From the NCBI RefSeq assembly GCF_000328565.1, contig NC_019966.1:3472001-3536000 (forward strand): a stretch of 64,000 nucleotides of DNA, read 5' to 3'. The first letter of the stretch is position 1. The number at the start of each line of letters is the position of its first letter. The DNA is from Mycobacterium sp. JS623 (GTDB lineage: Bacteria; Actinomycetota; Actinomycetes; Mycobacteriales; Mycobacteriaceae). Under the pieces are notes generated by a model, which saw only the letters and a program-made list of their open reading frames with translations, was not told where the DNA came from and did no database searches. The translations under genes were made by a program, and so were the position numbers. This document shows, one piece after another, positions 8,115-16,459 of this stretch.

Positions 8115-8864
8115 ATGGCACGACTGGATGGCAAGGTCGCCGTGATCACCGGCGGCAGCAGCGGTATCGGGCTGGCGAGCGCGCAGAGATTCGTTGACGA
8201 AGGCGCCTATGTCTTCATCACCGGGCGCCGGCAAACCGAATTGGACAAGGCCAAGGCGCTGATCGGAGAGGGCGTGACCACGGTCGCCGTCGACAGCACG
8301 AAAAGTGCAGACTTGGAGCGGCTGTTCGCGACGGTCCTGGCGGAAAAGGGTGGGCTGGACATCCTGCTGGTGAACTCGGGCCGGGTGGAGCCTGAGGAAC
8401 TGGGCAAGGTCACCGAGGAGAACTTCGACCTGACCTTCGACCTCAACGCCCGGGGAGCCCTGTTCACGGTGCAGAAGGCGCTGCCTTTGGTGCGTGAGGG
8501 CGGCTCCGTCGTTCTGGTCGGCTCGGTGGCCGGTTACGTCGGGATTACTGGTTACAGCACCTACAGCGCCACCAAGGCCGCCCTGCGCTCCTACGTGCGG
8601 ACGTGGACCCGGGAGTTCAACGACCGTGGTGTCCGGTTCAACACATTGAGCCCGGGCCCGATCGATACCCCCATCATGGACGGCCAGGCGAGCTCCCCGG
8701 AGGAAGCCGACCAGATCCGGGCGACGTTCGCCGCGGCGATACCACTGAAGCGGATGGGCCGCCCTGAAGAGATCGCGGCAGCCGCGTTGTTCTTGGCCTC
8801 TGACGACAGCAGCTTCGTGGCCGGCGCCGAGCTGAGCGTCGACGGCGGCTTTGCCCAGGTCTGA
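8115..8864 (+). CDS. Short-chain dehydrogenase/reductase, type 1 of cassette, copy 2
   Basis: 249 residues from the ATG at 8115, with GAGGATG just upstream. The features are TGGSSGIG, TGRRQTELDK (arginines favouring NADP), the YSATK catalytic pair, SPGPIDTPIMD and the terminal ELSVDGGFAQV. It is the close paralogue of the gene at 3188. It oxidises or reduces an unknown alcohol or carbonyl compound in the cytosol. It is followed after 38 bases by the Ddn-like gene, so SnoaL, SDR, Ddn and LLM are likely one transcript controlled by operator C. Confidence 0.87.
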   Translation: MARLDGKVAVITGGSSGIGLASAQRFVDEGAYVFITGRRQTELDKAKALIGEGVTTVAVDSTKSADLERLFATVLAEKGGLDILLVNSGRVEPEELGKVTEENFDLTFDLNARGALFTVQKALPLVREGGSVVLVGSVAGYVGITGYSTYSATKAALRSYVRTWTREFNDRGVRFNTLSPGPIDTPIMDGQASSPEEADQIRATFAAAIPLKRMGRPEEIAAAALFLASDDSSFVAGAELSVDGGFAQV

Positions 8865-8902
8865 CAGCCATCGACGACACCATTTGGGGCGAGGAGACGA
8901 GT

Positions 8903-9403
8903 TTGAACGCCGACTGCGACACCGGAAGCGGCGTTGATGGGCAGTACGTACCCAGCCAGTCGGAAAGGGTCCGTGCGCAGGTGGCCGACTACGAGGCGAG
9001 CGGCGGCGTCGCGGGCGCAACGCTGGAAGGACGCCCTGTGGTGATCCTGACGTCGGTGGGTGCGAAATCGGGCAAGGTTCACAAGAACCCGGTGATGCGC
9101 ATCGTCCACGGTGACCGGTACGTCGCGGTGGCATCAGCGGGCGGGTCACCCACCAACCCGTCGTGGTATGCCAATCTCGTTGCCCACCCCACGGTTCGAC
9201 TTCAGGACGGTGCGAGTGTTCGGGAGTTTCAGGCCCGTGAGGTCACCGGCAAAGAGAAGCGATACTACTGGACGGTCGCCGAGCGGTTCTGGCCGCACTT
9301 TCCCCAATACCGACGGCTAGCAGGTGACCGCGACATCCCGATCATGGCGCTCGAGCCAATTGCACTCACACAAGCCGGCGCGACGGTCGGCCAGCAGACT
9401 TGA
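8903..9403 (+). CDS. Ddn-like deazaflavin-dependent nitroreductase family protein, copy 2
   Basis: 166 residues from a TTG at 8903, supported by GAGGAG at 8891-8896; the homologous start region in copy 1 is an ATG. Family motifs are GRPVVILTSVGAKSGK, NPVMRI and NPSWYANLVAHP. It stops normally after DIPIMALEPIA plus a short tail, which shows that the 40-codon extension of the copy at 2132 is abnormal. The expected chemistry is F420H2-dependent reduction of quinones or nitroaromatics. The stop is four bases before the GTG of the LLM gene, so the two F420-type enzymes are probably translated together. Confidence 0.82.
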   Translation: MNADCDTGSGVDGQYVPSQSERVRAQVADYEASGGVAGATLEGRPVVILTSVGAKSGKVHKNPVMRIVHGDRYVAVASAGGSPTNPSWYANLVAHPTVRLQDGASVREFQAREVTGKEKRYYWTVAERFWPHFPQYRRLAGDRDIPIMALEPIALTQAGATVGQQT

Positions 9404-9407
9404 TCGG

Positions 9408-10427
9408 GTGCCGGCCGTGAAGATCTCGGCCCAGTTTGCGACCTCGTTGAGCTCAGCTGAGCACATTGTGGCCGCCGAACAGCTCGGTTACGACCGAGCG
9501 TGGTTGTTCGACACACCGCACGAAAGCCCCGATGTGTGGATGATGCTGGCGCTGGCGGCCGAACGCACCACCAGGATCGGCTTGGGCCCCGGTGTGCTCG
9601 TGCCCAGCCTGCGCCACCCCATGGTGAACGCCTCAGCCACCGCAGCACTGGAGGCGCTGGCGCCGGGCCGGGTCGCGGTCGCGTTTGGCACCGGCTTCGC
9701 CGGCGCCCGCGCGCTGGGCGCCGCCCCGACCACATGGTCATATCTGCGCGACTATGTAGCCGCGTTCCGCGCTCTGCTCGCGGGTGCGACCGTCGCCTGG
9801 CAAGGCGACCGCATGCAGATGATGCACCCCGGCGGGCATGGACCCGAGCGCCCCGTCGACGTGCCGATCCTGATCTCGGCGCTGGGCCCCAAGGGGCTCG
9901 CCATCGCCGAAGAGCTGGCCGACGGTCTGTTCACGGTCAACGGCCAGACGGCCTTCGCCGCGCAGTTCGAGTGGGCCGCGCTTGGCGTACACGGCACCGT
10001 GCTCGCCGACGGTGAGCCCCTGGACTCGCCGCGGGTGCAGGCGGCGGCGGGGCCCGGAAACGCCTTGGCCTACCACGCCGCCTATGAATTCGGCGGCGAC
10101 GTCACCGCACTGCCCGGCGGCGAGGCGTGGCTTGACACCATCAACGCCACCCCACCGCGGGATCGCCACTTCGCTGTGCACGACCAGCATCTCATCGCCC
10201 TCAACCGCGCCGACACCGCCGCCTGGACAGCCGGCAGCTGGAAGGCCATCTCCACGACAACCCTCACCGGCACCGCGCACGACGTCGGCCGCCGAATCAC
10301 ACAGCTCTCCGCGCAACACATCACCGAGATCATCTATCAGCCGACCGGCCCGGACATCGGCGGCGAACTGGAGGCCTTCCACGCCGCGGCACGAACCACG
10401 GTAGTCCCTGCAGCGCAAGATGATTGA
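9408..10427 (+). CDS. LLM-class (luciferase-like) F420/FMN-dependent oxidoreductase
   Basis: 339 residues from the GTG at 9408; a second GTG at 9417 is equally possible. It has the bacterial-luciferase TIM-barrel pattern: KISAQFATS at the start, ERTTRIGLGPGVLVPSLRHP for the second and third strands, ALEALAPGRVAVAFGTGF, and VPILISALGPKGLAIAEELADG. In mycobacteria such proteins mostly use F420. It has no counterpart in cassette copy 1. Its position four bases after the Ddn-like gene suggests a shared F420-based reaction sequence. The substrate is not known. Confidence 0.82.
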   Translation: MPAVKISAQFATSLSSAEHIVAAEQLGYDRAWLFDTPHESPDVWMMLALAAERTTRIGLGPGVLVPSLRHPMVNASATAALEALAPGRVAVAFGTGFAGARALGAAPTTWSYLRDYVAAFRALLAGATVAWQGDRMQMMHPGGHGPERPVDVPILISALGPKGLAIAEELADGLFTVNGQTAFAAQFEWAALGVHGTVLADGEPLDSPRVQAAAGPGNALAYHAAYEFGGDVTALPGGEAWLDTINATPPRDRHFAVHDQHLIALNRADTAAWTAGSWKAISTTTLTGTAHDVGRRITQLSAQHITEIIYQPTGPDIGGELEAFHAAARTTVVPAAQDD

Positions 10428-10532
10428 GTGATCTGGCCGAACCGTCAGCTCGACGACGAGCATGCGGGAAGACGTTCCGGTTGCGCGGTCGAGGCCGGAA
10501 TAGTCGGCGACAGACTTGCGTTGCTTCTACGG

Positions 10533-10555
10533 AATTAGACAGGTCAGTACAAATT
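10533..10555. promoter_or_regulatory. Putative TetR operator D
   Basis: AATTAGACAGGTCAGTACAA, starting at 10533, aligns with the other four sites. It lies 13 bases before the SDR start at 10568, between the LLM gene and the SDR, so the SDR-VOC pair appears to have its own repressed promoter. Confidence 0.55.
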
Positions 10556-10567
10556 TGAGGAGTCACC

Positions 10568-11305
10568 ATGATAGGCATCACTGAGGTCCGGAATTTGGAA
10601 GGCAAAGTTGCACTGGTCACCGGCGCGACGTCGGGGATCGGTCAGGCCGCCGCGCTACAACTGGCCGCGCAGGGCGCCACGGTGATCGTCCACGGCCGCG
10701 ACGCCGGGCGCGGCGCGGCAGTGGTCAAAGAGATCGAAAGTGCCGGAGGTTCAGCCCGATTCGTGGGCGCCGACCTGACCCAACCTAGGGAGGCGCTACG
10801 ACTTGCCACCGAGGCCGGCGAGGTGGACGTCCTGGTCAACAACGCGGGATTCGCCTGGTTCGGCCCGACGGAAAAACTGGCCGCCAACACCCTCAATCAA
10901 TTGTTCGTCGCCAATGTGCAAGCCCCTTACCTGCTGGTGTCGGTATTAGCGCCGAAGATGGTGACCCGCGGACACGGCGCGATCGTCAATGTGGCCAGCC
11001 GGGCCGGCGCTGTCGGTCAGCCCACCACAGCCGCCTACGGCGCCACCAAAGCCGCGTTGGTCTCGCTGACCCGTTCGTGGTCGGCCGAATTCGGACCCGC
11101 CGGAGTCCGCGTCAACTCCATCTCGCCAGGGCCGGTCTATACCAACGCAGCCGAACGGGAACTGTTCGACGCCCTTGGTGAGACCACCGTGCTGCGCCGC
11201 GCCGGTGAACCACAGGAGGTCGCCGACCTCATCGGCTTCCTGGCATCCCCCCGAGCGTCCTACATCACGGGTACCGACGTGGCCATCGACGGCGGCAGGC
11301 GATGA
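10568..11305 (+). CDS. Short-chain dehydrogenase/reductase, type 2 of cassette, copy 2 (intact)
   Basis: 245 residues from the ATG at 10568, with TGAGGAG directly upstream. Motifs: TGATSGIG, HGRD after the second strand, NNAGFAWFG, YGATK, and SPGPVYTNAAERE. It ends in [22 protein letters not shown], exactly the segment that the copy at 3966 lost through its frameshift. It is a classical NAD(P)-dependent oxidoreductase of unknown substrate, followed by the intact VOC gene at 11412, as in the decayed copy. Confidence 0.88.
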   Translation: MIGITEVRNLEGKVALVTGATSGIGQAAALQLAAQGATVIVHGRDAGRGAAVVKEIESAGGSARFVGADLTQPREALRLATEAGEVDVLVNNAGFAWFGPTEKLAANTLNQLFVANVQAPYLLVSVLAPKMVTRGHGAIVNVASRAGAVGQPTTAAYGATKAALVSLTRSWSAEFGPAGVRVNSISPGPVYTNAAERELFDALGETTVLRRAGEPQEVADLIGFLASPRASYITGTDVAIDGGRR

Positions 11306-11411
11306 ACACCACCGTCACGACCCGACAGCACAGTCACCAAACCCCAACGACGGCAAGGACTATCGCAATGGCCAAGAAACCCCTCTCTTGCCGCGAACAG
11401 AGCGATCGCAT

Positions 11412-11768
11412 ATGAGCATCTCGCTACTGGGCATCAGCTTTGACGCCGTTGACGCCACTGGACTCGCCTACTTTTGGGCTCAGGCCTTACATCGCACCGT
11501 CGACGACGGCGCCACCGAAGACTTCGCGTCGATCGCCGCGGGGGCCGACGGCCAGCGCGCTCCCTTGCTGATGTTTCACAAGGTTCCCGAGGGCAAGACG
11601 GTCAAGAACCGTCTGCACTTCGACCTGCAGGCCGCCGACGTACGGGCCGAAGCCGACCGGCTGATGGGGCTGGGCGCCAAAGAGATCCGATCGCTGGCCG
11701 ACAACGACAACCGGTGGATCAGCTTCATCGACCCTGAAGGCAACGAGTTCGACCTCGTCGCCCGCTGA
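11412..11768 (+). CDS. VOC-superfamily (glyoxalase/bleomycin-resistance-like) protein
   Basis: 118 residues from the ATG at 11412. It shows the glyoxalase_6-like pattern: GISFDAVDATGLAYFWAQAL, then VPEGKTVKNRLHFDLQA with the metal-site histidine in RLHFDL, then ADRLMGLGAKEI, and the final IDPEGNEFDLVAR with the metal-site glutamate. These small cytosolic proteins form paired beta-alpha-beta folds that bind metals or small ligands. Only the first 20 codons survive in cassette copy 1 (4732-4794). It is likely co-transcribed with the SDR, with a gap of 106 bases. Confidence 0.85.
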   Translation: MSISLLGISFDAVDATGLAYFWAQALHRTVDDGATEDFASIAAGADGQRAPLLMFHKVPEGKTVKNRLHFDLQAADVRAEADRLMGLGAKEIRSLADNDNRWISFIDPEGNEFDLVAR

Positions 11769-12244
11769 CCAACATGCATCGCGTGGCGTTACCGCCCTTA
11801 GCGCACGAGGAGCCAGCAGGCAGGCCACAGCCCTTCGTGCAATCGAACGCGGCGATCAACTCGACCGCGTGAGCGAAGAGGGCAAGGCCGTGTGCAAACA
11901 CTCCTCGACGCCTGCGCCGACGCATAGTTGCTTCGCGTTCCAGGGTGTTGGGGCGTGCGCAGCGACAGGATGCCCACATGCATTAGTTGTGCCATCGGGT
12001 TCAGGGCCGTCGTGCGGAGCGTGCCTACGACCAGGTCGTGGGTGGGCTCTCGCGAGCCGCTCAGAACAGGAGAGTCGCATGATCTAAAGGGACGCGCTGA
12101 TATAACCCGCGAGTTATGTGCTCTGCCAATCCTTTACGAGACCCTCATGGATAATCGTCGTTATCTATGAAAGGGGCTCCGTATTCGCTTTGATTGTTGG
12201 GCCGCCGGAAGGTTGCGCAGCCCGATAACGTCGGAACCCGCGGG
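11769..12244. other. Intergenic region without recognised genes
   Basis: Short open frames here have no family features. The only structure I can support is the inverted repeat at 12145-12170. Confidence 0.4.
12145..12170. repeat. Dispersed palindromic element, copy 1
   Basis: TCATGGATAA, six-base loop, TTATCTATGA, with one arm mismatch. The same 10-6-10 design, with the same left arm and a related loop, occurs at 20465-20490. Both are followed 8-9 bases later by CCGTATTC. Confidence 0.55.
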
Positions 12245-12637
12245 TCAATTCGGAGGCAGAGCTTGCCGCCACTGATTGTGGACGTCCCACCCATCCACCA
12301 CCTCCACCAATGCTAGGACTCCCGTGGGATAAACGAGGGACACCAGCCAACGGAGCGAGCCCTCTTCACTAACCTCGAAACCCGCGTTCAGAAATTGCTT
12401 GAGCCACTTCACCTTCAGCCGATCACGCCGGAAATCGAACGCCAAAACCGCTTCGCCTGCTTGCAGCCGAGACTTGAGATCTGAAATCCCCAGGGCCTTC
12501 TCAGCCCACTTCGAGTACTCCTTGATGGTGCAGCGCAAATTGTGATCGGTGAGTTCGAGCTCGGCTCGCGTCGAGATCGAGATGAGGCGCTTCTTCACCA
12601 AGAAGACCTCGGCGCGAGGTGGTGGAGCCAGCGTCAT
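12245..12637 (-). CDS. Conserved hypothetical protein, copy 2 (intact)
   Basis: 130 residues from the ATG at 12637 (start MTLAPPPRAEVFLVKKR). It has no signal peptide, membrane segment or catalytic motif that I recognise. The middle has a charged helical part (KEYSKWAEKALGISDLKSRL), then AFDFRRDRLKVKWLKQFL and a closing SLVYPTGVLALVEVVDGWDV. A near copy lies at 6157-6516 and is interrupted by a stop codon. Both sit just downstream of a cassette copy, on the opposite strand, and both have a DUF4333 remnant upstream, so they travelled with the duplication. Function unknown. Confidence 0.6.
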   Translation of the reverse strand: MTLAPPPRAEVFLVKKRLISISTRAELELTDHNLRCTIKEYSKWAEKALGISDLKSRLQAGEAVLAFDFRRDRLKVKWLKQFLNAGFEVSEEGSLRWLVSLVYPTGVLALVEVVDGWDVHNQWRQALPPN

Positions 12638-12639
12638 AA

Positions 12640-12797
12640 CACGGCTCGGATTGATCGTCGGCCTTGATGTCGAAGTTGACGTTGCCGGCGTCGACGCGAG
12701 TGCCAGACACGTCGACGCCGTAAGTCTGTCCAGCATCCGTCAGTTCGCATTTAATCGTTGCTCCCTGGGCGCCATTGAGGTTATCCGGGCAAGTCAC
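12640..12797 (-). pseudogene. DUF4333 gene, 3' fragment
   Basis: The frame reads TCPDNLNGAQGATIKCELTD, then GQTYGVDVSGTRV and NVNFDIKADDQ, which is the end of the DUF4333 domain found in mycobacterial lipoproteins and membrane proteins. The 5' part (signal or membrane segment) is missing. It ends where the hypothetical gene at 12637 begins. A weaker trace of the same end exists next to the copy at 6157. Confidence 0.65.
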
Positions 12798-13644
12798 TAA
12801 TCGCGTTTGCGGCCTACCTGCTGGCCGATTGGATCACAACATGGACGATACCCAAATCCAGCAAGAATCAGACCTCCCAGACGTTTGCCAAGGTCAGCGG
12901 CCGCGATACCGCGTTAGGCAGCCGCAGCTTGCGGCTCGAGCTGTCGCGCGATGTAACGGCTCGCGGGTGCCGACGAAAGCGCTACCGGTAACCCGACATA
13001 TTCGACTTGGTGCGTATTCCAAGCGCCCTCGCTCACGCGCTACCCAGCCCCGAAGAGGGCACCGCCTCGGGCTGTCACGCACAAAGATAGAACGCCAGAC
13101 CGACTGCAGCGGCGATTTACCGGTGGCGGCTTTCGTTTGCTGGCAGTGACGGTTTGGGTCCTTTTGCCCAGGGGACTCAAGAGATGAACCAAACCAGAGG
13201 CTTGACCGTCTGAGTACATCGTCGGCCCCGCCACCGACACCCCCGGGTGGCGGGCCGACTTATTTTTTTCGGTGCACGCGGCGTCGACCGGCCGCATTAG
13301 AGACACAAAGCCACGAAGGCATACATACACGTGTAGCGAGCCAACCGACCCGCCACCGCGTGACATTGGCAAACGCGTGTCACTTTTTCGGACGGGCTTC
13401 GCCCGGGGCTTAGTAGCCATTCGGGGCCGGCGGCATCGACAGGGAAATGAGCCATTCGTAATGTCACTGTGACGCTGGCGCCGTTGCGATTCAGCATCTC
13501 GGACGTTCGTGTCTTCCCGGACGCAGACCGGATACCACTGCCGTTTGCGCCTGACATATCGTTGGCTTTCGATCGTTAATGGTAGCGAGTTGTTTTGCAA
13601 CACAGCCAATTTCGTAGTTCAGAAACTGGTCGCGTTGTCTGACC
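12798..13644. other. Gene-poor region with an orphan terminator
   Basis: No gene is supported. The open frames lack family motifs, and several stops interrupt every frame. A strong hairpin with a T-tract lies at 13221-13269. Confidence 0.4.
13221..13269 (+). terminator. Intrinsic terminator with T-tract
   Basis: The arm GTCGGCCCCGCCACC pairs with GGTGGCGGGCCGAC (one bulged base), followed by TTATTTTTTT. Classical U-tract terminators are uncommon in mycobacteria. It serves no gene that I can identify on the plus strand, so it may remain from a lost transcript or belong to an unannotated RNA. Confidence 0.6.
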
Positions 13645-14095
13645 CTAGCTCTCCAGCGCCTTCGCGCAGCCAGCGAGTATCGCGCGCAGGTTAAACGAGA
13701 TCAGGGGCGCGGTGAGTACTCGACCAGCTTGCCGCCCCCGCGAGCCGGGGACCGTGTAGCCACTCACCCAAACGACATGGGTGCCGTCGCCAGACGGAGT
13801 GCACGTGACCGATCCGCCCTCGTGTTGTGAGGCCGGGAACGATCGAACAACGTCATCGGCGCAGTTCCGGGGCGCGTCGTAGGCCCTGATCTGTTCGTGC
13901 AGCCAAAAGCCATATCCGGTCACTTCCCACGCCGGGACTTGACGAGCCCTTCGCCCAAACGGCCTTGCGGAGCACAGGAGAGACGGTCAAGTTGGCCGGA
14001 TCATGCAGCCAGTCAAAGACCGTTCCGATGATGCTGCGATCGTCCGTTCCGCACGAATCTGGACCATCGGCTCCCCGCTCTTGTGGTGCCTGCAC
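13645..14095 (-). pseudogene. SRPBCC-family (polyketide cyclase/START-like) gene, frameshifted
   Basis: Two minus-strand frames form one protein. The first holds TVFDWLHDPANLTVSPVLRKAVWAKGSSSPGVG (ends TVFDWL and SSPGVG). After a shift near 13930 the second continues as TGYGFWLHEQIRAYD, VVRSFPASQHEGGSVTCTPSGDGTHV and ends FNLRAILAGCAKALES. The order and spacing match mycobacterial SRPBCC proteins of about 145 residues, which bind hydrophobic ligands in a helix-grip fold. Expression of a full protein is unlikely. Confidence 0.7.
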
Positions 14096-14492
14096 CTCCC
14101 GGCAAAGATGCTAGACGCCGCTGCCAACTTCCCCCGGGAAACGCCACAGAAATTCAGTGCTGCCATCGGCGGTAGTCATCGACAACTGCACAAACGGTCT
14201 GCCGCGGAGCCCGCCGGCGAGGACTCAAGTCCTAGCAAAACGACGGTTCATAAGACGCGCGGACGCCGCGATCGGTGACTGCTGGCTTGTCGCCCTCGAA
14301 GCATTAGCCAACCAGGAACTCGCACCTCCCGAACACACACTGTTACCAGTTAACTGGTGCGAGTTGTGGTGTATCACAGCGCTTTTCGGCACTGCCCTTT
14401 AGAATAAAGCGACGACTTGATTGGCACTAAGCGTACAGCCGGCAGCGTTCGACGAGGATCTGCGCCAGCCTTCCAGGCCCGCTGACCAGCAT
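14096..14492. other. Gene-free spacer
   Basis: Between two degraded genes. I see no conserved frame or repeat here. Confidence 0.4.
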
Positions 14493-14671
14493 CATGTGAC
14501 GAAGACAACGGGCGACGCGATCTTGGTGACGGAGCATACCGTCGAAGCTTTGGTTGCCAGACTGCCCGGGCCAACCGACCGGGGATCGCATTCTTTGAGG
14601 GAAAGTCCGCCGCTATCCAAGTGTTCGGCCTCGACCCGAAAAACCACGTCTCGAAATGGACCCATATATGA
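14493..14671 (+). pseudogene. Class III adenylate cyclase, C-terminal fragment, frameshifted
   Basis: The frame VTKTTGDAILVTEHTVEAL, then PGPTDRGSHSL, matches the end of a class III cyclase catalytic domain, where GD-x-ILVTE-x-T is characteristic. After a one-base shift near 14600 it continues as GKSAAIQVFGLDP and stops at 14671. The membrane and HAMP parts and the metal-binding core of the cyclase are absent. It is a non-functional remnant. Confidence 0.65.
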
Positions 14672-15197
14672 GACGGCGCCTCCATCGCACAGCATCGTCG
14701 ACTCTCCCCCGGTCAGGGTGCCTCAAATGTCCGCCACAAAACGGCCCGCCATACCAACGGATTACCAAACGCCCATCGGCGCAGGCCCACATGCATTCTC
14801 GACAATGTTTGCCGCACAATAGATAAGACCATCTCCCGCTTCGGGAGAGATGACCGATTCCGGCCGATTCTCGGTTACTGGCGGTGAATAATCGATGACC
14901 CGGAAGTCTTGGTGAGACCTCAGGGTGCCGCGATCCGCTGAGCGGCCTGGACCCGCGCTTCGGCGGCGCGGTTTGACTTCTTGACGTCGGAAGTCGCCTG
15001 CCGTTGCCGCCCACGGCCCAATTGCAGCCTGGCCGCAGGCCGGGCCAGCGGAGCATCTGGGCTACGTCACCGCAGGCGACGATCGGTGCGAATCCCACCA
15101 ACAGCCTTGCATGCCCGGGACATACGCAGTCTGTGTGTTCACTGCCATCTCGATGTGATGGTGCGCCCGGCTCAGCGCCGTATGTCATCGTTCCGAT
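14672..15197. other. Gene-free spacer with a small hairpin
   Basis: A short inverted repeat (TCTCCC...GGGAGA, 14832-14848) lies without a T-tract. A long minus-strand open frame across 14613-15242 shows no protein-family features and is not considered real. Confidence 0.4.
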
Positions 15198-16040
15198 ATG
15201 GTCCTGACGCCCGGGCAGTACGTCATGCGCAAGCTGCCGCACATCACTGCACTCTTCTGGGCGATGAAGATCCTCGCCACCACCCTGGGCGAGACCGCCG
15301 GTGACTATTTCGCCCAGACACTAGGGCTGGGCACCCTTCGTGCCGCGATCCTACTTCTCGCCATCTTCCTCGTTGCCGTGACAATCCAGTTGCGCGCCAA
15401 ACGGTTTCACCCGGCACTGTTCTGGACGGTCGTCGTGCTCACCAGCACCGCAGGCACCACCATCTCGGACTTCATCAACTACACATCACACCTGGGGCAG
15501 GCCACTGGTGCGCTGATTCTGGGTAGCGGACTGGCTGTCGTGCTGCTGATGTGGTGGCGCAGCGGCCAGACCCTCAACGTCGAAAACCTTGCCACGCTCA
15601 CCGGTGAGGTGCTGTTCTGGATCGCCGTCGTGTTCTCCAACAGCCTGGGCACCTCCACCGGCGACTACCTCTCCGGCGGGCTGAACGTGGGACTGCGGCC
15701 GGCAGCGCTGATCCTGACGGCCGCCATGTTGGCGCTGCTGGCCGCGCACTACTTCACCAGCATCGACAGCATGCTGCTGTTCTGGATCGCCTTCATCCTG
15801 ACCCGGCCGTGGGGCGCCGTGGTCGGCAACATCTTGAGCAAGAGCCGCGATCACGGCGGACTGAACTGGGGTAACGCCGGCGCCTCCGCGGTGCTCATCG
15901 CCGGACTGGTGGTCTTGGTGATCTACCAGACTCTCGACATCCGCCGCCATCCCCTGGAGCTTTTGCCGATGCCACTTAACCGCCAGACCGGGCAGCCACA
16001 ACGGCCCAACGGGGAAGTCATCATCGTCGCGCCAGCCTGA
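15198..16040 (+). CDS. DUF347 (COG4705-type) four-repeat membrane protein
   Basis: 280 residues from the ATG at 15198; the ATG at 15225 is a possible alternative start. It contains four copies of the DUF347 repeat, each with a [AVL]LFW helix followed by a TTLGETAGD-like turn: ALFWAMKILATTLGETAGD, ALFWTVVVLTSTAGTTISD, VLFWIAVVFSNSLGTSTGD and LLFWIAFILTRPWGAVVGN. The last repeat has lost the acidic turn residues. About eight transmembrane helices are expected in the inner membrane. The biochemical role of the family is not established; a transport or envelope function is plausible. It is the only intact gene between 12.7 and 17.1 kb. Confidence 0.8.
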   Translation: MVLTPGQYVMRKLPHITALFWAMKILATTLGETAGDYFAQTLGLGTLRAAILLLAIFLVAVTIQLRAKRFHPALFWTVVVLTSTAGTTISDFINYTSHLGQATGALILGSGLAVVLLMWWRSGQTLNVENLATLTGEVLFWIAVVFSNSLGTSTGDYLSGGLNVGLRPAALILTAAMLALLAAHYFTSIDSMLLFWIAFILTRPWGAVVGNILSKSRDHGGLNWGNAGASAVLIAGLVVLVIYQTLDIRRHPLELLPMPLNRQTGQPQRPNGEVIIVAPA

Positions 16041-16049
16041 GGCGGCACA

Positions 16050-16459
16050 TCAGGAAGTCGGGCGCTTGGCGAGGTCGACTACCTCTTCGGGCGACAGCGG
16101 ATTAGGCGGGCGGTAGGAGAGACATCACGGCGCGACGATGCGACGGAACGCTTCGCCTTCGATCGCGACGTAGAAATTGCCCGAACGCAGCCGGCTGATG
16201 TCGGGCATCAGCCGGCCCTTCGCCCGCGCCATCTCCTGCGCGGAGGTGATCTGCGCGGGCGCACTGAGCAGTGCGTAGAACTGGGTGACCGCGTTGCCGG
16301 GGATCTGGTTGTGCAAGCCCTTCGGCGCCTGCGTGGCGAACACCAAACCCTGACCGTACTTGCGTGCCTGCGACGACAGCGCCCGCGTGCTGCGCGTAGT
16401 GATGGGTTCATGTGGATGGCCTACTCGACTCTGCAGACCACCGCCCAGGGACTGGGCTT
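16050..16459 (-). pseudogene. HerA/DUF87-like ATPase, C-terminal fragment with internal stop
   Basis: The minus-strand frame reads STRALSSQARKYGQGLVFAT, QAPKGLHNQIPGNAVTQF, LLSAPAQ, and RLRSGNFYVAIEGEAFRRIVAP, then a TGA at 16125. After this stop the same frame continues as CLSYRPPNPLSPEEVVDLAK to a stop at 16050, so the original protein ran further. SSQARKYGQGLVFATQAP is the typical sensor region of HerA-like or conjugation-type ATPases. The N-terminal Walker motifs are missing; upstream of the STRALSSQ block the frame no longer looks like the family. Confidence 0.7.

Noticed and set aside
7941..9149. 402-codon minus-strand frame across the SDR and Ddn-like genes
   Set aside because: No family motifs; it spans two well-supported plus-strand genes and their gap.
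11869..12170. Two overlapping plus-strand frames of 72 and 80 codons
   Set aside because: No motif, ribosome site or conservation with the duplicated copy; treated as non-coding.
14613..15242. 209-codon minus-strand frame
   Set aside because: Residue composition without hydrophobic core or motifs. It overlaps the adenylate-cyclase remnant and the start of the DUF347 gene.
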